A stretch of DNA of 5,481 nt from a bacterium (GTDB lineage Bacteria > JAJVIF01 > JAGGVT01). The stretch covers positions 1 to 5,481 of the forward strand of contig JAGGVT010000053.1 of NCBI GenBank assembly GCA_021157815.1, written 5' to 3'. The notes under the pieces are model-generated. The model searched no databases. It was given only the letters and a program-made list of their open reading frames with translations, and was not told where the DNA came from. Below, in pieces: positions 1-4,749 of this stretch (the stretch's first letter is position 1; the number at the start of each line of letters is the position of its first letter). A program made the position numbers and the translations under genes.

Positions 1-232
1 CAATATATCGAGCGACAAGCGCATTGGTTGCCTGGCTGTAGCCCATGAAAAGCGAGAAGAGAACCATTATCACCGTTCTGGCAAATCCGGTCGCGGCGAG
101 AGCGTCACCGCCAAGCCGTCCGACCATCGCGATATCCGCGACTCCAAGCAGAAGATGCAGCATCATGCCCGATATCACAGGCCAGGACACAGCCCAGAGT
201 TTACGAGTAATATTTCCCGTGGTTAAATCTAT
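1..232 (-). CDS. MATE-family multidrug/metabolite efflux transporter, N-terminal part (cut by window edge)
   Basis: This is the first 77 codons of an inner-membrane cation-coupled antiporter of the MATE (NorM/DinF-like) family, which exports drugs or metabolites. The reading starts DLTTGNITRKLW (residues 2-13), the usual MATE head. A first hydrophobic segment follows at about 12-32, then the family hallmark D33..MVGRLGGDALAA (36-47), then a second membrane segment at about 53-74. The gene continues beyond base 1; the full family length is about 440-460 residues. No ATG, GTG or TTG lies between the in-frame upstream stop TAA and residue 15. The only start that fits the strong Shine-Dalgarno GGGAGGAG (242-235) and the family N-terminus is ATA at 232-230, which is unusual. 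GTG codons at residues 15 and 19 would cut into the first helix. The gene has its own promoter candidate 74 bp after tonB. Family assignment is confident; substrate is unknown. Confidence 0.85.
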   Translation of the reverse strand, partial: MDLTTGNITRKLWAVSWPVISGMMLHLLLGVADIAMVGRLGGDALAATGFARTVIMVLFSLFMGYSQATNALVARYI

Positions 233-234
233 TT

Positions 235-242
235 CTCCTCCC
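235..242 (-). promoter_or_regulatory. Strong Shine-Dalgarno of the MATE gene
   Basis: The minus strand reads GGGAGGAG here, followed by AA and then ATA. The GGAGG core ends four bases before the ATA codon. It is the best ribosome-binding site in the window, and it argues that translation starts near 232 rather than at a downstream GTG. Confidence 0.7.
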
Positions 243-252
243 GGAAAGTGGA

Positions 253-281
253 ATTATAGAATTATAGAAGCATAAGGTGAA
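253..281 (-). promoter_or_regulatory. Promoter candidate for the MATE gene
   Basis: On the minus strand, TTCACC (281-276, 4 of 6 to the -35 consensus) is followed by a 17-bp spacer and an exact TATAAT (258-253). A second exact TATAAT lies at 266-261 as part of a tandem TATAATTC repeat and could use a weaker TTCAAA at 288-283. Transcription would start near 246, giving a leader of about 14 nt that just includes the Shine-Dalgarno. This is inferred from sequence only. Confidence 0.5.
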
Positions 282-305
282 TTTTGAAACGCCAAACGGA
301 GAAAA

Positions 306-998
306 TCATTGGTTTAATTGGAATGTCAACCGTACCGATATACTCATTTTACTGATACCCAGCACAGCGGGAATCGGCTCAAACGGCGCTGCTGAATTGA
401 CAGCGTTGATTGCGGCATCATTGAAACTCGAAAAGGAAGCTCTCTCCAAAATGAGAATATCGCTGATTGAACCATCCAAATGAAGAGTAAATTCAACAAC
501 CACCGACCCCTCTTTGCCTTTGCTCCTTGCAATAAGCGGATACTTTTTCACATTATCGATTTTTTGCAATATTGACTTCTGGTACGCCGCTTTTACTGAG
601 TCTGTGTCAACTATATCTGCCGGCGATTGGGTTGGTTCGATATTTGAAATATCAGAAATGCCATCTTCGGGGGACTCATCAACAGCGGAATCCAATTGAA
701 AACCCATCGATTGCTCAGGGGAAATATCCTCATCCTTTGGTTGAAATTGATTATCCGCAATTACGTCCCGCACGGGTTTTTGCTCCGGCGATTGAACTTT
801 GCTTTCTTGTTTTATCTGCTCCTTCTCTTTCGGTTTTGGATTTGATGATTCCTTTTCGATTTTCTCAACCTGCTCCGCGGGTTTTAATTTAATCATCACA
901 GATTGTAAATCATCATTAGAACTGTCCGGCAATGCAAGTGATGCTATCACCACTACATGCAAAACAACACTGATTACAAGCGCGATGATTTTAGTCAT
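306..998 (-). CDS. tonB: TonB-family energy transducer
   Basis: A 230-residue TonB protein that couples the ExbB-ExbD proton channel to outer-membrane receptors, spanning from the inner membrane into the periplasm. Residues 4-24 form the single N-terminal membrane anchor and carry the SxxxH motif (S10, H14) required for energy coupling in characterised TonB. A charged, proline- and lysine/glutamate-rich periplasmic linker follows (about 36-135). The C-terminal TonB fold occupies about 138-230 and has the expected pattern: KKYP (151-154), GKEGSVVVEF (161-170), LDGSI (174-178), NDAAINAV (193-200) and PFEPIP (205-210). It is the last gene of the exbB-exbD-tonB operon. Its ATG overlaps the exbD stop as ATGA, so translation is probably coupled. 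The linker is more acidic and less strictly Pro-Lys than in Escherichia coli. It could serve a specialised receptor, but none is present here. No terminator-like hairpin follows the stop codon. Confidence 0.92.
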   Translation of the reverse strand: MTKIIALVISVVLHVVVIASLALPDSSNDDLQSVMIKLKPAEQVEKIEKESSNPKPKEKEQIKQESKVQSPEQKPVRDVIADNQFQPKDEDISPEQSMGFQLDSAVDESPEDGISDISNIEPTQSPADIVDTDSVKAAYQKSILQKIDNVKKYPLIARSKGKEGSVVVEFTLHLDGSISDILILERASFSSFNDAAINAVNSAAPFEPIPAVLGISKMSISVRLTFQLNQ

Positions 999-1420
999 TC
1001 CTCTATCACCGCCCTCGTTTCGATTGCTATGTTCTCAATACGCAATCGACGCGCAACATCAAGAACCTCAATTACTCTCTGCACCTCGACCGATTTATCC
1101 GACCGGATTCGAAGCAGTTCAATGCCATCATTGTTTTTCATCGTTGCCAGCGACATTTCAAGCTGTTCCAGATTAACCATATCGCGGTTTAGATAGATAT
1201 CCCCGCTTTCAGAAAGTGCGATGATTGTCCCGTGTTTATCCAATGCGGTTGATGTGTCGCTTTTGGGGATATCAACGGTTATTGCTGGATTCATGAATCG
1301 TGTTATCAACATGAAAAATATCAGCAGCAGAAATACAATATCAATCAAAGGCGCGATTGCGATATCAAGCCCTATTCCGTGGTTGTTCCTTCGATTTGAT
1401 ATCCTGCTGTTGAAACGCAT
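995..1420 (-). CDS. exbD: ExbD/TolR-family proton-channel subunit
   Basis: A 141-residue ExbD/TolR protein, the normal family length, anchored in the inner membrane with a periplasmic C-terminal domain. A short basic cytoplasmic tail (1-16: RFNSRISNRRNN and on) leads into one membrane helix at about 20-41. That helix contains IAPLIDIVFLLLIFFM, with the essential proton-carrying aspartate at D27. The periplasmic domain begins around VDIPKS (49-54) and has the usual strand pattern, including DIYLNRD (74-80), LLRIRSDKSVEVQRVIEVLDVARRLRI split across 102-128, and a closing strand IAIET. It follows exbB with a TAATG overlap and no clear Shine-Dalgarno, so it probably depends on translational coupling. 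Neighbouring tonB makes ExbD more likely than TolR; no tolA, tolB or pal is present. Confidence 0.93.
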   Translation of the reverse strand: MRFNSRISNRRNNHGIGLDIAIAPLIDIVFLLLIFFMLITRFMNPAITVDIPKSDTSTALDKHGTIIALSESGDIYLNRDMVNLEQLEMSLATMKNNDGIELLRIRSDKSVEVQRVIEVLDVARRLRIENIAIETRAVIEE

Positions 1421-2025
1421 TATTGTTTTTTTGCTTCTTTATTTTCGATATTTGACTTTATCTGATAAATATTTCCCAGCAGCCATCGCTCATATCTAGC
1501 TGCCTGCGACTGGAAAATCGTGTATGCGATTCCTGCCGGCACAGCAACAATCAATCCGGCGGCTGTTGTCAAAAGCGCCTCCCAGATTCCGCCTGCCAGA
1601 TCGGATGGCGTCACCATTTCGCCAAGCGTTTCAATCTGGACAAACGCCGCAATCATTCCGACCACCGTTCCCAGAAGCCCAAGAAGCGGTGATGACTGCA
1701 CGACAACCGCGAGTCCGCTGAGGAATCGTGCGGCATTCGCAACCTCTTTTTCCACCTGAATTTCAATCAGTTCATCCTCGAATCTGCCGGATTTAATGGA
1801 TGCGGCAATCTGCATGAAAAACGTATCTGATTCACAATCGGGATTGTCACGATCTGGATTGTCACAATCTGGATTGGTACCGTTCAGCAGCGTTTGCATC
1901 ATCGCTCGACGTTTTGGCAGTTCAACCAAAAAGAACACTGTTCTTTCGATTACGATGAACAAGCCGAAAATCGACATTGCGATTATCGGGTAAATGAATA
2001 TGCCGCTTTTAAAAATAAGTTCCAT
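1420..2025 (-). CDS. exbB: ExbB/TolQ/MotA-family proton-channel subunit
   Basis: A 201-residue inner-membrane ExbB/TolQ protein. With ExbD it forms the proton channel that powers TonB. The first helix is at about 9-30 (FIYPIIAMSIFGLFIVIER), followed by a cytoplasmic loop (about 35-100). The second helix is at about 104-131 with the family signature PLLGLLGTVVGMI (113-125). The third is at about 150-171 with LLTTAAGLIVAVPAG (151-165), which holds the conserved channel threonines. The tail is short, basic and cytoplasmic. An in-frame TGA two codons upstream fixes the start at 2025, although the Shine-Dalgarno is weak. Residues 51-66 are an odd low-complexity insert, NPDCD-NPDRD-NPDCE-like, encoded by three 15-bp repeats. 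It is first in an operon with exbD and tonB. TolQ is the main alternative but is less likely beside tonB. Confidence 0.93.
   Translation of the reverse strand: MELIFKSGIFIYPIIAMSIFGLFIVIERTVFFLVELPKRRAMMQTLLNGTNPDCDNPDRDNPDCESDTFFMQIAASIKSGRFEDELIEIQVEKEVANAARFLSGLAVVVQSSPLLGLLGTVVGMIAAFVQIETLGEMVTPSDLAGGIWEALLTTAAGLIVAVPAGIAYTIFQSQAARYERWLLGNIYQIKSNIENKEAKKQ
1833..1877 (-). repeat. 3 x 15 bp tandem repeat inside exbB
   Basis: Three consecutive 15-bp units (1833-1847, 1848-1862, 1863-1877) match the plus-strand pattern CAC(A/G)ATC(G/T)GGATTG(T/G). They differ from one another at one to three bases. The array is in frame and encodes three five-residue units of the form N-P-D-(C/R)-(D/E) in the cytoplasmic loop between helices 1 and 2. 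This looks like slipped-strand duplication. Confidence 0.9.
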
Positions 2026-2056
2026 GAATCATCTCGACCAATGAAATTGGTTTGTT

Positions 2057-2062
2057 ATTATA
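2057..2062 (-). promoter_or_regulatory. -10 element of the exbB-exbD-tonB operon promoter (candidate)
   Basis: The minus strand carries an exact TATAAT at 2062-2057. That would place the transcription start near 2050 and give a leader of about 25 nt before exbB. No good -35 hexamer lies at the right distance (the 17-bp spacing gives TTCTTT), so the promoter may be weak or activator-dependent. No Fur-box-like palindrome was recognised. Confidence 0.4.
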
Positions 2063-2103
2063 CATTGAGACCGTTCTGAAAAGAAATATTCATGGATAAT
2101 CAA

Positions 2104-2120
2104 GATGTGGGAACAACATC
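2104..2120. repeat. Small inverted repeat
   Basis: GATGT (2104-2108) and ACATC (2116-2120) form a 5-bp stem with a 7-base loop, directly abutting the larger hairpin on its right. It is weak on its own; its interest is that three inverted repeats lie almost end to end here. Confidence 0.4.
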
Positions 2121-2153
2121 CTGGGAGCGCTGGATTTCATCCGGCGCTCCCAG
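2121..2153. repeat. Long near-perfect hairpin (15-bp stem, 3-base loop)
   Basis: CTGGGAGCGCTGGAT (2121-2135) pairs with ATCCGGCGCTCCCAG (2139-2153) around the loop TTC. The single imperfection (T2131 against G2143) is a U-G wobble in plus-strand RNA but a C-A mismatch in minus-strand RNA. It is flanked by A7 on the right, which is the U-tract of the minus-strand terminator next to it. It lies upstream of the exbB promoter candidate, so it is not in that leader. It may be a backup terminator stem, a transcript-end stabiliser or a dispersed palindromic element. Confidence 0.8.
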
Positions 2154-2177
2154 AAAAAAACCGGGCGATTAGCCCGG
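2154..2177 (-). terminator. Intrinsic terminator after the lipoprotein gene
   Basis: On the minus strand, CCGGGC (2177-2172), loop TAATC (2171-2167) and GCCCGG (2166-2161) form a perfect 6-bp all-GC stem. Seven T follow (2160-2154). It starts 27 bp after the lipoprotein stop codon. It should end transcripts from the asparaginase, 93-residue protein and lipoprotein side and separate them from the exb operon. Confidence 0.88.
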
Positions 2178-2204
2178 CTGTTTGATTTCATCTTTCCGTT
2201 TTAT

Positions 2205-2729
2205 TTAAGGAACATGATTAAAGATAGCAAACCAGCTTTCATTATTGCCGAAATTCATCTGTGAGGCATCCTCGTAATCAGCATCGAATGAGTGAACTTC
2301 TATTCGCATCCTCTCATCAGGATCGATGTAATATATCGTTCCGCCGAGTTCAATTGAATCAAGGTTATCGTTGAAGGTGAAAATAATCTGGTTGCCAAGC
2401 GGGTTTACAGTGATACTGCCAAGGGTGTCGATATTAGTTTCATTAACGAAAAGCGTAACACCGCGATCGATATTTACCAGTCGAATATCCAGATCACGGA
2501 TTGTGCTGTTAAAATTTGTCGCGACAATATTTCCAATCAACTGGAACGTAATTGTATTTTCGATAGTCAGATTCAGCGCTGTGCTTTGGCGAGGCGCAAC
2601 AAGAGTGTCACCGATATATATCTCGGTGTAATTTTCAATATTCAACTCAGGATTAACCGGATCCCCTCCACTACTGCATCCTGCCAGACATAAAACAAAC
2701 AAGCATGAAATAATAACCAGTAAACGCAT
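2205..2729 (-). CDS. Small secreted lipoprotein of unknown function
   Basis: A 174-residue lipoprotein. The N-terminus (MRLLVIISCLFVLCLAGC) is a type II signal peptide: one Arg, a hydrophobic core and the lipobox LAGC with the lipidated cysteine at C18, followed by SSGGD. The mature protein has no second membrane segment. Strand-like alternation and many Asn, Asp, Ile and Thr residues suggest an all-beta domain, for example ENTITFQLIGNIVATNF (57-73), GSITVNPLGNQIIFTF (104-119) and GTIYYIDPDERMRIEVHSF (130-148). I do not recognise the family and propose no function. The start is well supported: AAGGAG (2741-2736) sits six bases before the ATG. Ser at the position after Cys would favour outer-membrane sorting under the E. 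coli Lol rule, which may not apply here. The gene ends just before the terminator at 2177-2154. Confidence 0.85.
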   Translation of the reverse strand: MRLLVIISCLFVLCLAGCSSGGDPVNPELNIENYTEIYIGDTLVAPRQSTALNLTIENTITFQLIGNIVATNFNSTIRDLDIRLVNIDRGVTLFVNETNIDTLGSITVNPLGNQIIFTFNDNLDSIELGGTIYYIDPDERMRIEVHSFDADYEDASQMNFGNNESWFAIFNHVP

Positions 2730-2735
2730 TTTATG

Positions 2736-2741
2736 CTCCTT
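2736..2741 (-). promoter_or_regulatory. Shine-Dalgarno of the lipoprotein gene
   Basis: AAGGAG on the minus strand, with six bases (CATAAA) before the ATG at 2729. This near-consensus site decides the start and places the signal peptide exactly at the N-terminus. Confidence 0.8.
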
Positions 2742-2747
2742 AATGAC

Positions 2748-2764
2748 TTTTTATCAGATAAAAA
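2748..2764. repeat. AT-rich perfect inverted repeat upstream of the lipoprotein gene
   Basis: TTTTTAT (2748-2754) and ATAAAAA (2758-2764) form a 7-bp palindrome with a CAG spacer. It sits just upstream of the lipoprotein Shine-Dalgarno, in the 69-bp gap after the 93-residue gene. It could be an operator or a weak hairpin. Such short AT-only palindromes are also common by chance. Confidence 0.4.
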
Positions 2765-2798
2765 ACATCTCACTGGAATTATCGTCTGTTATGATTAA

Positions 2799-3080
2799 TT
2801 ATTTACGTTTCTCATCGCGAATCACCTGGGCTCGAATGTTGCCGTCGATTTTAATCCCGAACGGCTCCCCCTTAACTGTGCCCTCAATCTCGAGCATGTT
2901 GATTTTGAATCCCGGCGGATTTCGCCTGATAAGTTTGGTCGTGATAGCGGAAAGCAAAAGTTCCTGCACTTTTTCCTCGGTAACATCCTCGCCCATCATG
3001 ACTGAGTCATCGATTTTGCCAAGCATGACCATCGCGTTTTGCAGATCTTTTTCAGTTATTTCAATATCGAACAGGTTCAT
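2799..3080 (-). CDS. Small hypothetical protein (93 residues)
   Basis: I do not recognise this family. The protein is probably cytoplasmic: it has no signal peptide and no hydrophobic segment long enough to cross a membrane. Residues 1-50 look largely helical and acidic (FDIEITEKDLQNAMVMLGKI, then GEDVTEEKVQELLLSAI). Residues 51-90 look like beta strands with a regular alternation (FKINMLEIEGTVKGEPFGIK, then IDGNIRAQVI), and the C-terminus is basic (DEKRK). Translation is supported by GGAGTG at 3090-3085, with GGAG six bases before the ATG. It lies 78 bp after the asparaginase stop, with no terminator between. A TATAAC hexamer at 3112-3107 lacks a convincing -35, so it may be cotranscribed with the asparaginase. 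The clean Shine-Dalgarno and the plausible protein argue that it is real. Confidence 0.72.
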   Translation of the reverse strand: MNLFDIEITEKDLQNAMVMLGKIDDSVMMGEDVTEEKVQELLLSAITTKLIRRNPPGFKINMLEIEGTVKGEPFGIKIDGNIRAQVIRDEKRK

Positions 3081-3158
3081 TATTCACTCCGTATGTGATT
3101 GATAAAGTTATAGAAAAGCGTAATTAAATCAGAGCGGCGAGTCGAATGCAATGGGGAG

Positions 3159-4655
3159 TCAATCCGTATACAGCGCTATGTTCAACCGTTCCCACCGTAC
3201 AGCCGTTTCTCCCCTGTTCACTATTGTGATTTGATTTGTATGCTCGCCTTCCACCAGATGTTTTACCTTCTCCGTAACCGGAATCGCGACGCTTTCCCAG
3301 CCTGTATCCTGCGACCACACCCTTGAAATTCTTCCAAGGTAATGCGGATTGCCTTCACTTAATTCCACTGCAGCGCTATCTGAAATATTGATAAAGAACT
3401 CCAGATTGATCTGTCCTGATTCGATATCACCTGAAATCCTTACGCCAGCCATCCGAAGAATTGCGTTTTCGAGATGTTCCATATTGAATTGTTCCTCACC
3501 AAAAGTCATTAGCGCGGTTTGTTCGATTTTGATTATCCGTTCATCCGATTTCATGCGACCTTTTGCAAAATGAATATGATAAACACTCTCGTGCTGTTCT
3601 CCTCTAAGGCTGATTTGCATAAGGTCCTCGGCGCGCTGTCGGTTATTCTCAACACCCAGAATCACCATCAGTTTTGTTAATGCTGCCTCGGATGTCATAT
3701 CCATTCCGGTTATTACTCCCTGCGACAGCAGTTTCTCGCTGGTCTCATACAGCCCGAGTTCGACCTCACCGGACACGCACTGGGTTACATCAAGAATTAT
3801 CAAACCGTCCTGAACAGCTTTATAGATCGTTTCAAGAAATTCGATATGCGTTGGAGTATTGCCTGAGCCGTATGTCTTAAGAACAACACCTTTTAATCCC
3901 TCAATTGAGAGAATGCTTCTTAACAAATCAGCGCTCATGCCCGGGAATATCTCGATTGAAATAACACGCTGTTCAAGATTATCATTCACTTTCAATTCAT
4001 CCTGTGTCTTGCTTCGCAGCAGGTCACGAGCTATCCTTATCCGCTGTCCGGCGACGCCGAGCGGCGGATAATTTGGCGAATGAAACGCCTTGAATCCGCT
4101 GGCATCCGTTTTCTTCACCCTGCATCCGCGATAAATCTCGTTTTGAAAAAACACGCAGACTTCGGGAATTACAGTTCTACCCAGAAGTTTCGCCGCTGCT
4201 ATTTCTATCGCTGATGTTATATTCTGCGTGGCGTCCGTTCGTGTCCTGAAAATTGGCCTTTGTGAACCTGTCAATATGACCGGCTTTGACAGATTCTTGA
4301 GCATAAAACTTAGCGCGGATGCTGTATATGCGAGAATGTCGGTGCCATGGAGAACAACGAAGCCGTCGTAATTATCGTAGTTGCTGCCAATTATCCGCGC
4401 TACCTCAACCCAGTCATCGACAAGCAGATTGGATGAATCGACCGGATTTTGAAATGAGTATGTTCCCAGTTTTACCCATTTGTTTTCGATTCGAATCTCG
4501 CACGAATCATGGTTGTAATCGGGAAGCATTTTCATTACTTCCTCAAGCGGCGCAGGTACTAGCGGACTGCTCGTGTCATTACGGTCTTTCGGCATACTTC
4601 CGATAGTTCCGCCCGTGTAGATTATCAGTACGTTTCTTTTTTCCTGTTTATTCAT
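3159..4655 (-). CDS. ansA: Type I (AnsA-like) L-asparaginase with a C-terminal extension
   Basis: A 498-residue cytoplasmic enzyme that hydrolyses L-asparagine to aspartate and ammonia. Residues 8-352 align by eye with E. coli AnsA: YTGGTIGS (13-20) with nucleophile T17, substrate-binding DSSN (73-76), HGTD (103-106) with T105 and D106, AYTASALSFML (109-119), VILTGSQ.P (126-134), YRGCRVKK (175-182) with catalytic K182, FPGMSADLLR (237-246), TYGSGN (261-266) and LTKL (326-329). There is no signal peptide, so the periplasmic type II form is unlikely. AnsA is normally about 340 residues. Here about 145 more residues (353-498) follow, with no ankyrin repeats and a strand-rich C-terminal end. The archaeal GatD subunit is an unlikely alternative because the GatD N-terminal extension is absent. 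In E. coli AnsA the residue before the catalytic lysine (T162) serves the allosteric site; here it is K181. No Shine-Dalgarno precedes the ATG, and the message may be leaderless. Confidence 0.93.
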   Translation of the reverse strand: MNKQEKRNVLIIYTGGTIGSMPKDRNDTSSPLVPAPLEEVMKMLPDYNHDSCEIRIENKWVKLGTYSFQNPVDSSNLLVDDWVEVARIIGSNYDNYDGFVVLHGTDILAYTASALSFMLKNLSKPVILTGSQRPIFRTRTDATQNITSAIEIAAAKLLGRTVIPEVCVFFQNEIYRGCRVKKTDASGFKAFHSPNYPPLGVAGQRIRIARDLLRSKTQDELKVNDNLEQRVISIEIFPGMSADLLRSILSIEGLKGVVLKTYGSGNTPTHIEFLETIYKAVQDGLIILDVTQCVSGEVELGLYETSEKLLSQGVITGMDMTSEAALTKLMVILGVENNRQRAEDLMQISLRGEQHESVYHIHFAKGRMKSDERIIKIEQTALMTFGEEQFNMEHLENAILRMAGVRISGDIESGQINLEFFINISDSAAVELSEGNPHYLGRISRVWSQDTGWESVAIPVTEKVKHLVEGEHTNQITIVNRGETAVRWERLNIALYTD

Positions 4656-4664
4656 ATCACGGGA

Positions 4665-4692
4665 ATTATAGCCTTGTAATTCGCGGAATCAA
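4665..4692 (-). promoter_or_regulatory. Promoter candidate for the asparaginase gene
   Basis: On the minus strand, TTGATT (4692-4687, 4 of 6 to the -35 consensus) is followed by a 16-bp spacer and an exact TATAAT (4670-4665). The start point would fall near 4660-4656, within about five bases of the ATG at 4655. The transcript would then have little or no 5' leader, which agrees with the missing Shine-Dalgarno. Confidence 0.6.
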
Positions 4693-4715
4693 TCATGGAT
4701 TTTAGTAATTCACGC

Positions 4716-4721
4716 TATAAT
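4716..4721 (+). promoter_or_regulatory. -10 element for the divergent flavoprotein gene (candidate)
   Basis: An exact TATAAT on the plus strand, 29 bp before the likely ATG at 4750. No acceptable -35 hexamer is visible at 16-18 bp spacing, so the promoter is uncertain. The 9-mer GCTATAATT (4714-4722) is the exact inverted copy of AATTATAGC (4664-4672), which covers the opposing asparaginase -10. Confidence 0.4.
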
Positions 4722-4749
4722 TAGCCGGGGTCGAATGGGAAAATATCAA

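Noticed and set aside
277-1176. Plus-strand open frames opposite tonB and exbD (for example 799-1176, 125 codons)
   Set aside because: They lie antisense to genes with clear family motifs, lack ribosome-binding sites and give low-complexity, domain-less proteins.
1418-1435. A7 run at the end of exbB just before exbD, a possible slippage or frameshift site
   Set aside because: The tract encodes the ordinary lysine tail two codons before the exbB stop, and exbD already starts at the overlapping TAATG. Slippage is not needed to express either gene.
2121-2160. The large hairpin with A7 read as a terminator in its own right
   Set aside because: On the plus strand it is followed by A, not T. On the minus strand the T7 precedes it and belongs to the 2161-2177 stem. 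No plus-strand gene ends here.
3081-3158. Terminator between the asparaginase and the 93-residue gene
   Set aside because: No GC-rich inverted repeat followed by a T-run is present on the minus strand in this gap.
3124-3318. Minus-strand 64-codon open frame overlapping the asparaginase 3' end
   Set aside because: It is an alternate-frame reading of the asparaginase gene. The main frame continues intact through it with plausible protein sequence to its own stop.
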